DNA from: Hyphomicrobiales bacterium
GTDB lineage: Bacteria > Pseudomonadota > Alphaproteobacteria > Rhizobiales > Rhizobiaceae
Direction: 5' to 3'
NCBI GenBank assembly: GCA_900472485.1
Contig: UCII01000011.1
Coordinates: 186,001-250,000 of the forward strand
DNA: 64,000 nucleotides
Made by a program: the position numbers and the translations under genes. Below are positions 28,244-37,302 of this stretch, piece after piece (position 1 is the first letter of the stretch; each line of letters opens with the position of its first letter). The notes under the pieces were generated by a model that did no database searches, had not been told where the DNA came from, and saw only the letters and a list, made by a program, of their open reading frames with translations.

Positions 28244-28271
28244 CTTAGACATGAGAAAAACTTGGTCTTAG
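28244..28271. promoter_or_regulatory. Candidate AmpR binding site
   Basis: CTTAGAC (28244-28250) and GTCTTAG (28265-28271) form an imperfect inverted repeat (6 of 7) spaced by 14 bases. It lies just before the ampR start and inside the ampR/beta-lactamase intergenic DNA, where LysR-type regulators bind. Assignment rests on position and symmetry. Confidence 0.45.
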
Positions 28272-28278
28272 GACACAA

Positions 28279-29166
28279 ATGGATATTTCCCAGCTGCCGC
28301 TGAACGCGCTGCGCGTTTTTGAGGCCTCGGCGCGGCATTGCAGTTTTACGCGGGCTGGCCTCGAGCTCCGGGTCACGCAGACGGCGATCAGCCATCAGGT
28401 CAAGGTGCTGGAAGACGTGCTCGGTGTAACCCTTTTCAAACGCCTGCCGCGCGGTCTGGCGCTGACCGATGAAGGGCACGCGCTGCTGCCGGTGCTGACC
28501 GATGCCTTTCGCCGTATGAGCGCCACGCTCAGCCAGCTGGAGGAGGGAAATTTCGCCGAGATCCTGACGATCGGCGTCGTCGGGACTTTCGCGATCGGCT
28601 GGCTCCTGCCGCGTCTCGGCAGTTTCAAAGCGCAGCATCCGCATGTCGATCTGCGCCTGAAGACCAACAACAACCGAGCCGACATGGTGCTCGACGGATT
28701 GGATTTCTTCCTGCGTTTCGGCGACGGCGCTTGGCATGGAACGGAAGCGATCCATCTTATGGATGCGCCGCTCTCCCCGGTTTGCACGCCGGATATCGGC
28801 GCGCGATTGCGCACGCCTGCCGATCTCGTCGATGTCGAGCTGCTGCGATCCTATCGCGTCGATGAATGGTCGCTCTGGTTCAGGGCGGCGGGCTTGGCGC
28901 CACCGCATCTTCGTGGCTGGATGTTCGATTCGTCGCTGACGCTGGTAGAGGCTGCAGCACGCGGCGTTGGCGTCGCGCTGGTGCCGGTCGCGATGTTTTC
29001 CCATGACATCGAGGCCGGCAGGATCATGCAGCCGTTCCAGATCACCGCGATGACCGGCAGCTATTGGCTGACGCGCTTGAAATCGCGAGCGGAGACGGCG
29101 TCGATGAAGGTGTTTCGCCAATGGCTGTTGGCGGAAATCGAAGAGATGCCGGGAGAGGCTGCATAG
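28279..29166 (+). CDS. ampR: AmpR, LysR-family regulator of beta-lactamase
   Basis: A 295-residue LysR regulator with HTH at about 20-45 (FTRAGLELRVTQTAISHQVKV). The effector domain matches enterobacterial AmpR closely by memory: IGVVGTFAIGWLL, HPHVDLRLKTNNNR, GAWHGTEA, LLRSYRVDEW and GSYWLTRLKSRAET. AmpR senses muropeptides released by cell-wall damage and activates the divergent beta-lactamase gene. The divergent layout here is the classical one, but with a class A gene first and ampC behind it. No AmpG, AmpD or DacB homologue is in the window. Confidence 0.92.
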   Translation: MDISQLPLNALRVFEASARHCSFTRAGLELRVTQTAISHQVKVLEDVLGVTLFKRLPRGLALTDEGHALLPVLTDAFRRMSATLSQLEEGNFAEILTIGVVGTFAIGWLLPRLGSFKAQHPHVDLRLKTNNNRADMVLDGLDFFLRFGDGAWHGTEAIHLMDAPLSPVCTPDIGARLRTPADLVDVELLRSYRVDEWSLWFRAAGLAPPHLRGWMFDSSLTLVEAAARGVGVALVPVAMFSHDIEAGRIMQPFQITAMTGSYWLTRLKSRAETASMKVFRQWLLAEIEEMPGEAA

Positions 29167-29252
29167 TTGGAGACAACCCCGGATTCATATCCGGAGCCGT
29201 TTGGGATAAATGATGGTTGGAATGCGGATGATTGCGGTGTGCGGCGACCGTC

Positions 29253-30755
29253 TCAGCCTGCGAGTTTCAGCCTGACGGCCCCGGTCCGCATTCCCGAACG
29301 CACGGTCTTGAACCGTCCGACAAGACCAGCGAGCTCGTTGCTGATATCTGCGAGGTGCCGCGTCGAGGCATTCGTCTCTTCCATGAGCGCGACATTCTGC
29401 TGGGTCATCTGATCCATGTTGCGGACGGCGGAATTGATCTCGCTGATGCCGGCGGCCTGTTCCTCCGTCGAGCGAGCGATGGCGCCGACATTCCGGTCGA
29501 TGGAAGCGACCTGATTGCCGATGAGCGCCAGCGCCTCGCCGGTTCTGTTGACCAGTTCGACGCCGCGACGCACATCGTTGGATGACCTGTCGATGAGATC
29601 CTTGATTTCCTTTGCGGCGGTCGCCGAACGCTGCGCCAATTCACGGACTTCCTGCGCGACGACGGCGAAGCCCTTGCCCTGTTCGCCCGCTCTTGCCGCC
29701 TCGACGCCGGCGTTCAAAGCCAGAAGGTTCGTCTGGAAGGCAATGTCGTCGATGACGGAGATGATATCGGTCATCCTGCGCGACGAGGTTTCGATATCGC
29801 CCATGGCGGACACGGCTTGCTGTACGACCTCGCGCGAGCGTTCCGCCTCCGAGGCGGATTCCTTGACGATCGCCTGCACTTCGCGCGTCCGTTCGGCGGT
29901 CTGTTCGGAAATGGTGGTGATCTGGTCGATCGCAGCGGCACTTTCCTCGAGCGCAGAGGCTTGCTGTTCCGTGCGCCTTGCCATGTTGTCAGCGGCAGAC
30001 GAGATCGAACCGGCTTCGTCGCGAACGCGTGTCACCGAATCTTCGATGCGCTGCATTGCAGTGCCGAGGGATGCGAGCGACTCGTTGTAGTTGCTCTTCA
30101 GGACCTCGAATTCGGCCGAAAGGGCTTCTGTAATATCAGCCGTCAGGTCGCCGTTCGCAAGTCCGTTCAGCGCTACGCCGAGGGCATTAAGCGCGCGTTC
30201 CTGCTCGCGCTGTGCAGCGGCCCGCTCGGATTCTGCGCGGTCGCGCTCATCGGCGAGCACCTGCAGGTAAACCGAAATGCCGTAATCCATGTCAACGAGG
30301 GCGGCCTTGACGATCGCCGACAACCGCCGTGACAGAGCTTGTTCATGCTTGCGCAGCATGAAACCATTGAGCTGCTGCGCAACGATCGAACGCACCATCC
30401 CTTCGAGGATCAAGGCGTAGCCGCCAATATACCAGCGCGGCTCGAGGCCGAGACGGGCATGGGTCCTGCCGACCGCCGAGACCGCTTCGACATAATCGGG
30501 TCCGTATTCGCCTGACGCGATCGTCTTCCAATGGTCCTGCTGCTTGGATTTGGCGTGGTGCACATGCTGTTGCGACGAGAAGAATTTCGACATCGCCGGA
30601 TGTTTGGTGATCTTCTCGTAAAAGATGTCGAGAGAGCTTTTGACGGCCGATTCGATAGTCGGCTGCAGCTCCGAAAGAGCCTGCCTGGCATCCTGTCCCA
30701 GTCCAACAAAGTCGAGCCGGTCGTCCAACTCGTCCATTTTCGATGCGCGTATCAT
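29253..30755 (-). CDS. Globin-coupled methyl-accepting chemotaxis protein (HemAT-like)
   Basis: A 500-residue soluble chemoreceptor. Residues about 10-165 form a protoglobin sensor, with the proximal haem His at His99 in [18 protein letters not shown]. There are no membrane segments. A HAMP-like piece follows (about 190-240), then the MCP signalling domain with the conserved hairpin tip [25 protein letters not shown] 30755 with GGAG upstream is preferred to the TTG at 30767. It probably links oxygen or another gas to flagellar behaviour through CheA/CheW encoded elsewhere. Confidence 0.92.
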   Translation of the reverse strand: MIRASKMDELDDRLDFVGLGQDARQALSELQPTIESAVKSSLDIFYEKITKHPAMSKFFSSQQHVHHAKSKQQDHWKTIASGEYGPDYVEAVSAVGRTHARLGLEPRWYIGGYALILEGMVRSIVAQQLNGFMLRKHEQALSRRLSAIVKAALVDMDYGISVYLQVLADERDRAESERAAAQREQERALNALGVALNGLANGDLTADITEALSAEFEVLKSNYNESLASLGTAMQRIEDSVTRVRDEAGSISSAADNMARRTEQQASALEESAAAIDQITTISEQTAERTREVQAIVKESASEAERSREVVQQAVSAMGDIETSSRRMTDIISVIDDIAFQTNLLALNAGVEAARAGEQGKGFAVVAQEVRELAQRSATAAKEIKDLIDRSSNDVRRGVELVNRTGEALALIGNQVASIDRNVGAIARSTEEQAAGISEINSAVRNMDQMTQQNVALMEETNASTRHLADISNELAGLVGRFKTVRSGMRTGAVRLKLAG

Positions 30756-30861
30756 AATCTGCTCCAAGAAAGAAATTACAAGCAGTTAGGGCATGGTTAT
30801 GGTTAAAAATTCATTAGATTTTCACGTCATTTTCGATGCGCAGTTGACCGCATTGCAGGTG

Positions 30862-30875
30862 GTGGTTGCAACCAC
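30862..30875. promoter_or_regulatory. 14-base perfect palindrome upstream of the leader peptide
   Basis: GTGGTTGCAACCAC lies between the divergent chemoreceptor and exporter transcripts, about 85 bases before the leader ATG. A TTGACC (30844-30849) stands 12 bases upstream. It may be an operator or chance; no regulator gene is adjacent. Apart from this palindrome, the leader and its hairpin, the gap 30756-31087 shows nothing else clear. Confidence 0.35.
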
Positions 30876-30957
30876 GCCCGTCGCAACATCATTGCTCGGT
30901 CCGATGTCATCTGCTAAACGCTGTGGTCATCACGTATCTCGACACGAGGCCATCGGC

Positions 30958-30987
30958 ATGGGGAATTCCAAGTCAGCAGATAGATAA
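30958..30987 (+). CDS. Nine-residue leader peptide of the CmlA-like exporter
   Basis: A tiny open frame encodes MGNSKSADR and stops with TAA. It has GAGG eight bases before the ATG. It matches in length and pattern the leader peptide of cmlA, recalled as MSTSKNADK, with Ser-Lys-x-Ala-Asp and a basic last residue conserved. In cmlA the ribosome stalls on the leader in the presence of chloramphenicol and opens the message for translation. A hairpin begins right after the stop codon, as expected for such an attenuator. It is followed by the exporter gene 100 bases later. Confidence 0.75.
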   Translation: MGNSKSADR

Positions 30988-31014
30988 GCCGCAACAGCTT
31001 TTTGTTGTTGCGGC
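30988..31014 (+). promoter_or_regulatory. Attenuator hairpin following the leader peptide
   Basis: GCCGCAACA (30988-30996) and TGTTGCGGC (31006-31014) form a perfect 9-base stem with a 9-base loop, starting directly after the leader stop. No T-run follows, so it is not a rho-independent terminator. A ribosome stalled near the leader end would cover the left arm. How the freed right arm affects the exporter's weak ribosome site (GAGCGGAA, 31073-31080) cannot be settled by eye. Confidence 0.65.
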
Positions 31015-31087
31015 GTGCTGTCGAACTCATTCCCATTGATGCCAGTGGCAGGCGACGCCCGATCTCTCTTTCGAGCGGAATTTTCTC

Positions 31088-32284
31088 ATGTCAGACATAC
31101 GCCCGTCATGGGCCTATTCGCTGCCGGCGGCACTGCTGCTGATGGCGCCTTTTGATATCCTCGCCTCGCTGGCCATGGATATCTACCTTCCCGTCGTGCC
31201 GTCGATGCCCGGCACTCTCGACACGACACCTGCGGTGATCCAGCTGACGCTGAGCCTCTATATGATCATGCTGGGTCTCGGGCAGGTGGTGTTCGGCCCG
31301 CTTTCGGATCGTATCGGCCGCCGCCCGGTCCTGCTTTCCGGTGCCGTTCTATTTGCCGTCGCCTCTCTCGGAGCTGCCCTTTCATGGGGTGCGCCTGTCT
31401 TCGTGCTGTGCCGCCTGCTGCAGGCTATAGGCGCGTCGGCAGCTTTGGTCGCGACCTTCGCGACTGTGCGGGATGTCTATGGCAATCGTCCGGAGCAGGC
31501 TATTATCTATGCCACATTCGGATCGATACTCTCCTTCGTGCCGGCGCTGGGTCCCATAGCCGGAGCGATGATTGCCGACCAGTTCGGGTGGCGTGCCATC
31601 TTTATATTGCTTTCGCTTCTGGCATTGGCTGCGACCTTTCACGCCATGGCGAAGTGGCATGAAACGAGACCTCAAGGCTCGATCGGGCCGCGCCGATCGA
31701 TTGGGCCGATCTTCAGAAGCCGTTCGTTCTGGACCTATACGCTCGCCTTCAGTGCGGGAATGGGGACGTTCTTCGTGTTCTTCTCGACCGCTCCCCGCGT
31801 GCTGATCGGCCGGGCCGGCTATTCCGAACTCGGCTTCAGCATCGCCTTTGCAACGGTTGCTGTCGTGATGATCGCTACGGCACGCTTTGCCGGATGGTTT
31901 GTCGAAAGATGGGGTATTGTGGGCTGCGTTGCGCGGGGCATGGGATTGCTTCTCGTCGGTGCGGCAGCTCTTGCGCTTGGCCAACTCTACGCAGTGCCGT
32001 CCTTCGCAAGTTTCGTGCTTCCGATGTGGATCATGGCGGTCGGTATCGTCTTTGCAGGATCTGTGACGGCGAACGGCGCTCTGGCGGAATTCGGCGATAT
32101 CGCTGGCTCGGCCGTGGCGTTTTATTTCTGCATTCAGAGTCTGATCGTTAGTCTTGCCGGGACGCTGGCGGTCACCGGGTTGGATGGCGATAGCGCATGG
32201 CCGCTTGTGGCTTTCTCCACCCTCATGGGGCTGCTGGTATTGGCAGCACTCCATAGGCTGCGGCGTCACAACACCTTGGCTTGA
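31088..32284 (+). CDS. CmlA/FloR-type chloramphenicol/florfenicol exporter (MFS)
   Basis: A 398-residue MFS drug exporter with about 12 membrane helices. It resembles CmlA closely by recall along its length: SPFDLLASLAMD-like MAPFDILASLAMDIYLP, GQVVFGPLSDRIGRRPVLL (motif A), ATFATVRDVYG, GMGTFFVFFSTAPR and VTANGALAEFGDIAGSAVA. These proteins expel phenicols from the inner membrane. The nine-codon leader and hairpin upstream support phenicol-inducible translation. A terminator follows at 32324-32362. There are no integron or transposon traces, so it looks resident. Actual drug range is unproven. Confidence 0.88.
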   Translation: MSDIRPSWAYSLPAALLLMAPFDILASLAMDIYLPVVPSMPGTLDTTPAVIQLTLSLYMIMLGLGQVVFGPLSDRIGRRPVLLSGAVLFAVASLGAALSWGAPVFVLCRLLQAIGASAALVATFATVRDVYGNRPEQAIIYATFGSILSFVPALGPIAGAMIADQFGWRAIFILLSLLALAATFHAMAKWHETRPQGSIGPRRSIGPIFRSRSFWTYTLAFSAGMGTFFVFFSTAPRVLIGRAGYSELGFSIAFATVAVVMIATARFAGWFVERWGIVGCVARGMGLLLVGAAALALGQLYAVPSFASFVLPMWIMAVGIVFAGSVTANGALAEFGDIAGSAVAFYFCIQSLIVSLAGTLAVTGLDGDSAWPLVAFSTLMGLLVLAALHRLRRHNTLA

Positions 32285-32323
32285 TCTGCCAAGCTTGTGC
32301 CCCGCAGCGGATAAATCTGAAAC

Positions 32324-32362
32324 GACCGCCCGCGGAGGTCAGCTTCGCGGGTGGTCAGTTTT
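32324..32362 (+). terminator. Probable terminator after the exporter gene
   Basis: GACCGCCCGCG (32324-32334) pairs with CGCGGGTGGTC (32346-32356) with one mismatch, followed by AGTTTT. It lies between the convergent exporter and flavin-oxidoreductase genes. Confidence 0.55.
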
Positions 32363-32386
32363 GTCTCTTCCTGTTTCAGGACCGTC

Positions 32387-33409
32387 CTAGCGCCAACCCA
32401 ACGCCGGTGCGACATGAGTCAGGATGCTCTCGATGACATGGGCGTTATAGTCGACCCCCAGCTGGTTCGGCACGGTCAAGAGCAGGGTGTCGGCCGCAGC
32501 GATAGCCTCGTCCTTTGCCAGCTCCTCGATCAGCACATCCGGTTCTGCAGCATAGCTGCGGCCGAAAATGGCGCGTGTCTTTTCATCGATGAAGCCGATC
32601 TTGTCAGCATCCTTGCCGCTCTGGCCGAAATAAGCGCGGTCGAGATCGTTCACCAGTGCAAAGATGCTGCGGCTGACCGAAACCCGCGGCTCGCGCTTGT
32701 GTCCGGCTTCTTTCCAGGCCTCGCGATAGAGCCTGATCTGATCGGCCTGCTGGACGTGGAAGGGCTGGCCAGTCTCGTCGTCCTTGAGGGTCGAGCTTTG
32801 CAGGTTCATGCCGAGCTTTGCCGCCCATACGGCCGTGGCATTGGAGGACGCACCCCACCAGATCCGGTCACGCAAGCCTTCGGAATGCGGCTCTAGACGT
32901 AGGAGACCGGGAGGATTGGGGAACATCGGCCGCGGATTGGGTTGTGCAAATCCCTCGCCGCGCAAGAGATCGAGCAGCACTTCGGCATGCCTGCGCCCCA
33001 TATCGGCATCGCTCTCGTCTTCCATCGGTGCATAGCCGAAATGGCGCCACCCGTCGATTACCTGTTCAGGAGAGCCGCGGCTGATGCCGAGCTGCAGCCG
33101 GCCGCCGGCGATAAGATCGGCAGCGCCCGCATCCTCGGCCATGTAGAATGGATTTTCATAGCGCATGTCGATGACGGCGGTGCCGGTTTCGATGCGGTTG
33201 GTCTTTGCGCCGACAGCTGCCAGCAGCGGGAAGGGTGATGCGAGCTGACGTGCGAAATGATGCACGCGAAAATAGGCGCCATCTGCGCCCAATTGCTCGG
33301 CCGCGACCGCCAGATCGATCGATTGCAGCAGCGTGTCGGCTGCCGACCGCGTTTGCGACTGGGGCGAGCGCGTCCAGTGGCCGAAGGAAAGGAAACCGAT
33401 CTTCTTCAT
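32387..33409 (-). CDS. Luciferase-like (LLM class) flavin-dependent oxidoreductase
   Basis: A 340-residue TIM-barrel protein of the bacterial-luciferase superfamily. It has GADGAYFRVHHF near 42-53, ENPFYMAEDAGAADLIAGGRLQLGISRGSP in pieces (about 85-115) and a C-terminal LLLTVPNQLG segment, typical of F420/FMN-dependent LLM enzymes. The ATG has AGGAT upstream. It is convergent with the exporter and not in an obvious operon. Substrate is unknown; such enzymes oxidise aldehydes, sulfonates or xenobiotics. Confidence 0.85.
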   Translation of the reverse strand: MKKIGFLSFGHWTRSPQSQTRSAADTLLQSIDLAVAAEQLGADGAYFRVHHFARQLASPFPLLAAVGAKTNRIETGTAVIDMRYENPFYMAEDAGAADLIAGGRLQLGISRGSPEQVIDGWRHFGYAPMEDESDADMGRRHAEVLLDLLRGEGFAQPNPRPMFPNPPGLLRLEPHSEGLRDRIWWGASSNATAVWAAKLGMNLQSSTLKDDETGQPFHVQQADQIRLYREAWKEAGHKREPRVSVSRSIFALVNDLDRAYFGQSGKDADKIGFIDEKTRAIFGRSYAAEPDVLIEELAKDEAIAAADTLLLTVPNQLGVDYNAHVIESILTHVAPALGWR

Positions 33410-33768
33410 GGTACAATCCTATTATATCCGGTTAGCACGGCCTGTTTTTGCATCACGCATGTCCATGCAGAAACCGGCGCGTCAAAGGTGCCGCTTGCTT
33501 GCGTCTTCATAGCATGGCTTACAAAAGCCGTAGGTTCAGGCGGCTATATGTGCATGGATGCAGCGGATGGAACAGCGCAAACTGTGAACTGATCGTCAAT
33601 GTCGACGAGGTTGTGTTCTTCCCACATATGGTTTCTTGCGCGCTTCCTAACATGAACAAATTTTAACGAAGACATTAACAATCGGATAACGCACCGCACC
33701 GAAACTGCCGCGCGTGTGAGTGCATCTCTCGCTTTCAATGTCCTTGAAACAAGAAATGGCAGGAAACT
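33410..33768. other. Intergenic stretch without a recognised gene
   Basis: This gap lies between the divergent flavin-oxidoreductase and IalB-like genes and must hold both promoters. I see no convincing sigma70 pair and no coding frame with family features. The last 110 bases before 33769 are AT-richer than the surroundings, as expected of a promoter region. Confidence 0.5.
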
Positions 33769-34269
33769 ATGTTTGCAAGAAATTTCGCCCCCGCTCTGGT
33801 CTTCGTCGCATTCAGCGCCGGTATCGCGCATGCGGAAGTGCCCATTCGTATCGATCAATTCGATCACTGGGGTGCATATTCTTATAAATCCGGCGACAGC
33901 GTCAGTTGCTATGTTTTATCCAGGCCGGTTGCGCAGCAGCCCGCCAGTGTCGACCATGGCGACAATTTCTTCATCGTCTCGCGCCTGTCTCCCGGTGACA
34001 AACTGGTTCCGGAAGCCGCGATGGGCTATGACCTGAAAGACGGCGAGCCGATGACGGCGACAGTTGGCGACAAGACATTCCCGATGTTTACGAAAGACCG
34101 GCACGGCTGGGTAAGGAACGAATCGCAGGAGCCGACCATGGTCAATGCCATGAAAAGCGGCGCGCAGCTGCAGCTGCAGGCAACCTCGAAGCGAGGCACC
34201 GAGACGAGTTATTCCTACTCTCTCTCCGGCATTACAGCCGCATTGAAGCGAATAGAGACTTGCCGGTGA
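33769..34269 (+). CDS. Exported protein, invasion-associated locus B (IalB)-like
   Basis: A 166-residue protein with a signal peptide (LVFVAFSAGIAHA, cut near residue 22). The mature part resembles the IalB family: FDHWGAYSY, SCYVLSRP, FFIVSR, a GYDLKDGEPMTATVGDKTFPMF stretch in two pieces, and a final RIETC. The two Cys residues may form a disulfide. IalB proteins are common periplasmic proteins of alphaproteobacteria with poorly known roles. AGGA precedes the ATG. It lies alone before the arabinofuranosidase regulator. Confidence 0.7.
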   Translation: MFARNFAPALVFVAFSAGIAHAEVPIRIDQFDHWGAYSYKSGDSVSCYVLSRPVAQQPASVDHGDNFFIVSRLSPGDKLVPEAAMGYDLKDGEPMTATVGDKTFPMFTKDRHGWVRNESQEPTMVNAMKSGAQLQLQATSKRGTETSYSYSLSGITAALKRIETCR

Positions 34270-34404
34270 GGTCGGCGGCGTCCGAGGATCTACCGGCGAT
34301 TTCGTTGCGGTGGGTTGTGTAGCGGCCAAGCGGATTGGCGTCTTCCCATTCCGCGGAGAAGGCGCCGCTCCGGGCTTTCGAACTGATATCTCTTGTGAAA
34401 TCAA

Positions 34405-34449
34405 AAATCCTGATATAAATGAGACGTATTGATGGGGAATTCAGGATTT
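34405..34449 (+). promoter_or_regulatory. Inverted repeat before the ArsR-type regulator gene
   Basis: AAATCCTGA (34405-34413) and TCAGGATTT (34441-34449) form a perfect 9-base inverted repeat, 27 bases apart. The right arm contains the AGGA ribosome site of the gene starting at 34451. It could be an operator for self-control or an mRNA hairpin hiding the ribosome site. Confidence 0.45.
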
Positions 34450-34450
34450 C

Positions 34451-35380
34451 ATGCAGCGCGGCTTTCTGACAATTTATGCGGGTGAGAACGCTGCGGTCTT
34501 CAGGGCGCTTTCGGCCCCGGCGCGCGTCGATATGCTGAAGCTGCTCTGCGCAAGGGGCTCGTTGAATGTCAACGAGATCGCCCGGGAACTGGATTTGCCG
34601 CAATCGACCGTCGCGACTGGTATCATGATCCTCGAAGAGGCCGGCCTTGTCGAAACCAAGGCTGCGAAGGCGCGTAAAGGCTACCAGAAGATCTGCACTG
34701 CGCTTTATGACGAGATCCTGCTGAGCTTCGAGGATCAGGCCTTCAAGCATGATGAGGACGTGATCGAAGTCGCCATGCCGATCGGCCTCTATACGAGCTG
34801 TGAGACGCACGCGCCATGTGGTCTGTGTTCGACAGAGGGCGTCATCGGGCTGCTCGATGTTCCCGACTATTTTCTTGATCCGCAGCGCATGCAGGCGGGG
34901 CTTCTCTGGTTCGGGCGCGGCCATGTCGAATATAAATTCCCGAACAATGCCAAGATCTTGAACAGGAATGTCAATGCCATCGAGTTCTCGATGGAATTGT
35001 CCTCCGAAGTGCCTGGTACCAATCCGGACTGGCCGTCCGACATCACGGTCTGGATCAACGGCGTTGCCGTTGGCACATGGACGTCTCCCGGCGATTACGG
35101 CGACAAGCGCGGGGCCTTCACGCCAAGCTGGTGGAAGTTGGAAGGCTCTCAATACGGTAAGCTTAAGACCTGGCGAATCTCCAAGAAGGGCACTTTCATA
35201 GACGGAGTTGCCTCTTCCGATGTAACGATCGATGATCTCGCCATCGGCCAGCATTCCTCGATCCGCCTGCGGATCGGCATTGCCGACGATGCGCGCAACA
35301 CCGGTGGCATCAATATTTTCGGCCGCGGTTTCGGCAATTATGGCCGCGATATCCTCATGCGCATCGATTTGGCCCAATAG
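34451..35380 (+). CDS. ArsR-type winged-helix regulator with Cys cluster and long C-terminal domain
   Basis: A 309-residue protein. Residues about 10-85 form an ArsR-like winged helix (ALSAPARVDMLKLL, NVNEIARELDLPQSTVATGI). A C-x5-C-x2-C cluster (Cys117, 123, 126) follows, then about 180 residues that look beta-rich (WFGRGHVEYKFPN, DITVWINGVAVGTW, GGINIFGRGFGNYGRDI). True ArsR proteins are near 100-120 residues, so the added part is probably a sugar or oligosaccharide sensor. It precedes the GH51 gene on the same strand and likely controls the arabinoside operon. I do not recognise the C-terminal domain. Confidence 0.75.
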   Translation: MQRGFLTIYAGENAAVFRALSAPARVDMLKLLCARGSLNVNEIARELDLPQSTVATGIMILEEAGLVETKAAKARKGYQKICTALYDEILLSFEDQAFKHDEDVIEVAMPIGLYTSCETHAPCGLCSTEGVIGLLDVPDYFLDPQRMQAGLLWFGRGHVEYKFPNNAKILNRNVNAIEFSMELSSEVPGTNPDWPSDITVWINGVAVGTWTSPGDYGDKRGAFTPSWWKLEGSQYGKLKTWRISKKGTFIDGVASSDVTIDDLAIGQHSSIRLRIGIADDARNTGGINIFGRGFGNYGRDILMRIDLAQ

Positions 35381-35397
35381 TATCGTAATTTATGATA
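35381..35397. promoter_or_regulatory. Near-palindrome after the regulator gene, upstream of abfA
   Basis: TATCGTAATTTATGATA has arms TATCGTAA and TTATGATA that match at 7 of 8 positions around one central base. It begins directly after the regulator stop codon and about 200 bases before abfA. The AT-rich gap to 35598 should contain the abfA promoter, although I cannot pick one with confidence. Confidence 0.4.
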
Positions 35398-35529
35398 CAT
35401 AGTATATTGTCGGGGCCGATTTCCGATAAGTCATATTTTTCATAAGTTGCTGATTTTCCTGGCTATTTTATCGTCCAGCCGGTGCTATACCCGTGACTTT
35501 TGCGATATTTCCCGCCTTGAATATGTTGA

Positions 35530-37107
<1,578 letters not shown>

Positions 37108-37302
37108 TGCTTTGCCGCCGGGGTATGCACTCCGGCACCGAAAACGGTCTGATGGTCGCGAGGAGGCGACCGACGACCCGTTGCAGGCCCGGACCGCCGC
37201 ACGCTGCTTTGAGCGGCTGGCCGGGGAAAAAGGGGTGAAAATCGCGGTCTACCCACCATTGCTTGGAGTGTGCCGCGCAGTCGATAAAAACGGGAGGAGA
37301 TC

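Noticed and set aside
29179..29194. Short CCGGAT/ATCCGG hairpin between ampR and the chemoreceptor gene
   Set aside because: Only six pairs and no T-run; could be chance.
30793..30987. 64-codon open frame ending in the leader peptide sequence
   Set aside because: The upstream part crosses the divergent promoter region and a palindrome and has no ribosome site; the nine-codon ATG with GAGG fits the known cmlA-type leader.
34232..35377. Minus-strand open frame opposite the ArsR-type regulator
   Set aside because: The plus-strand reading has an HTH, a ribosome site and fits the operon; the antisense reading has none of these.
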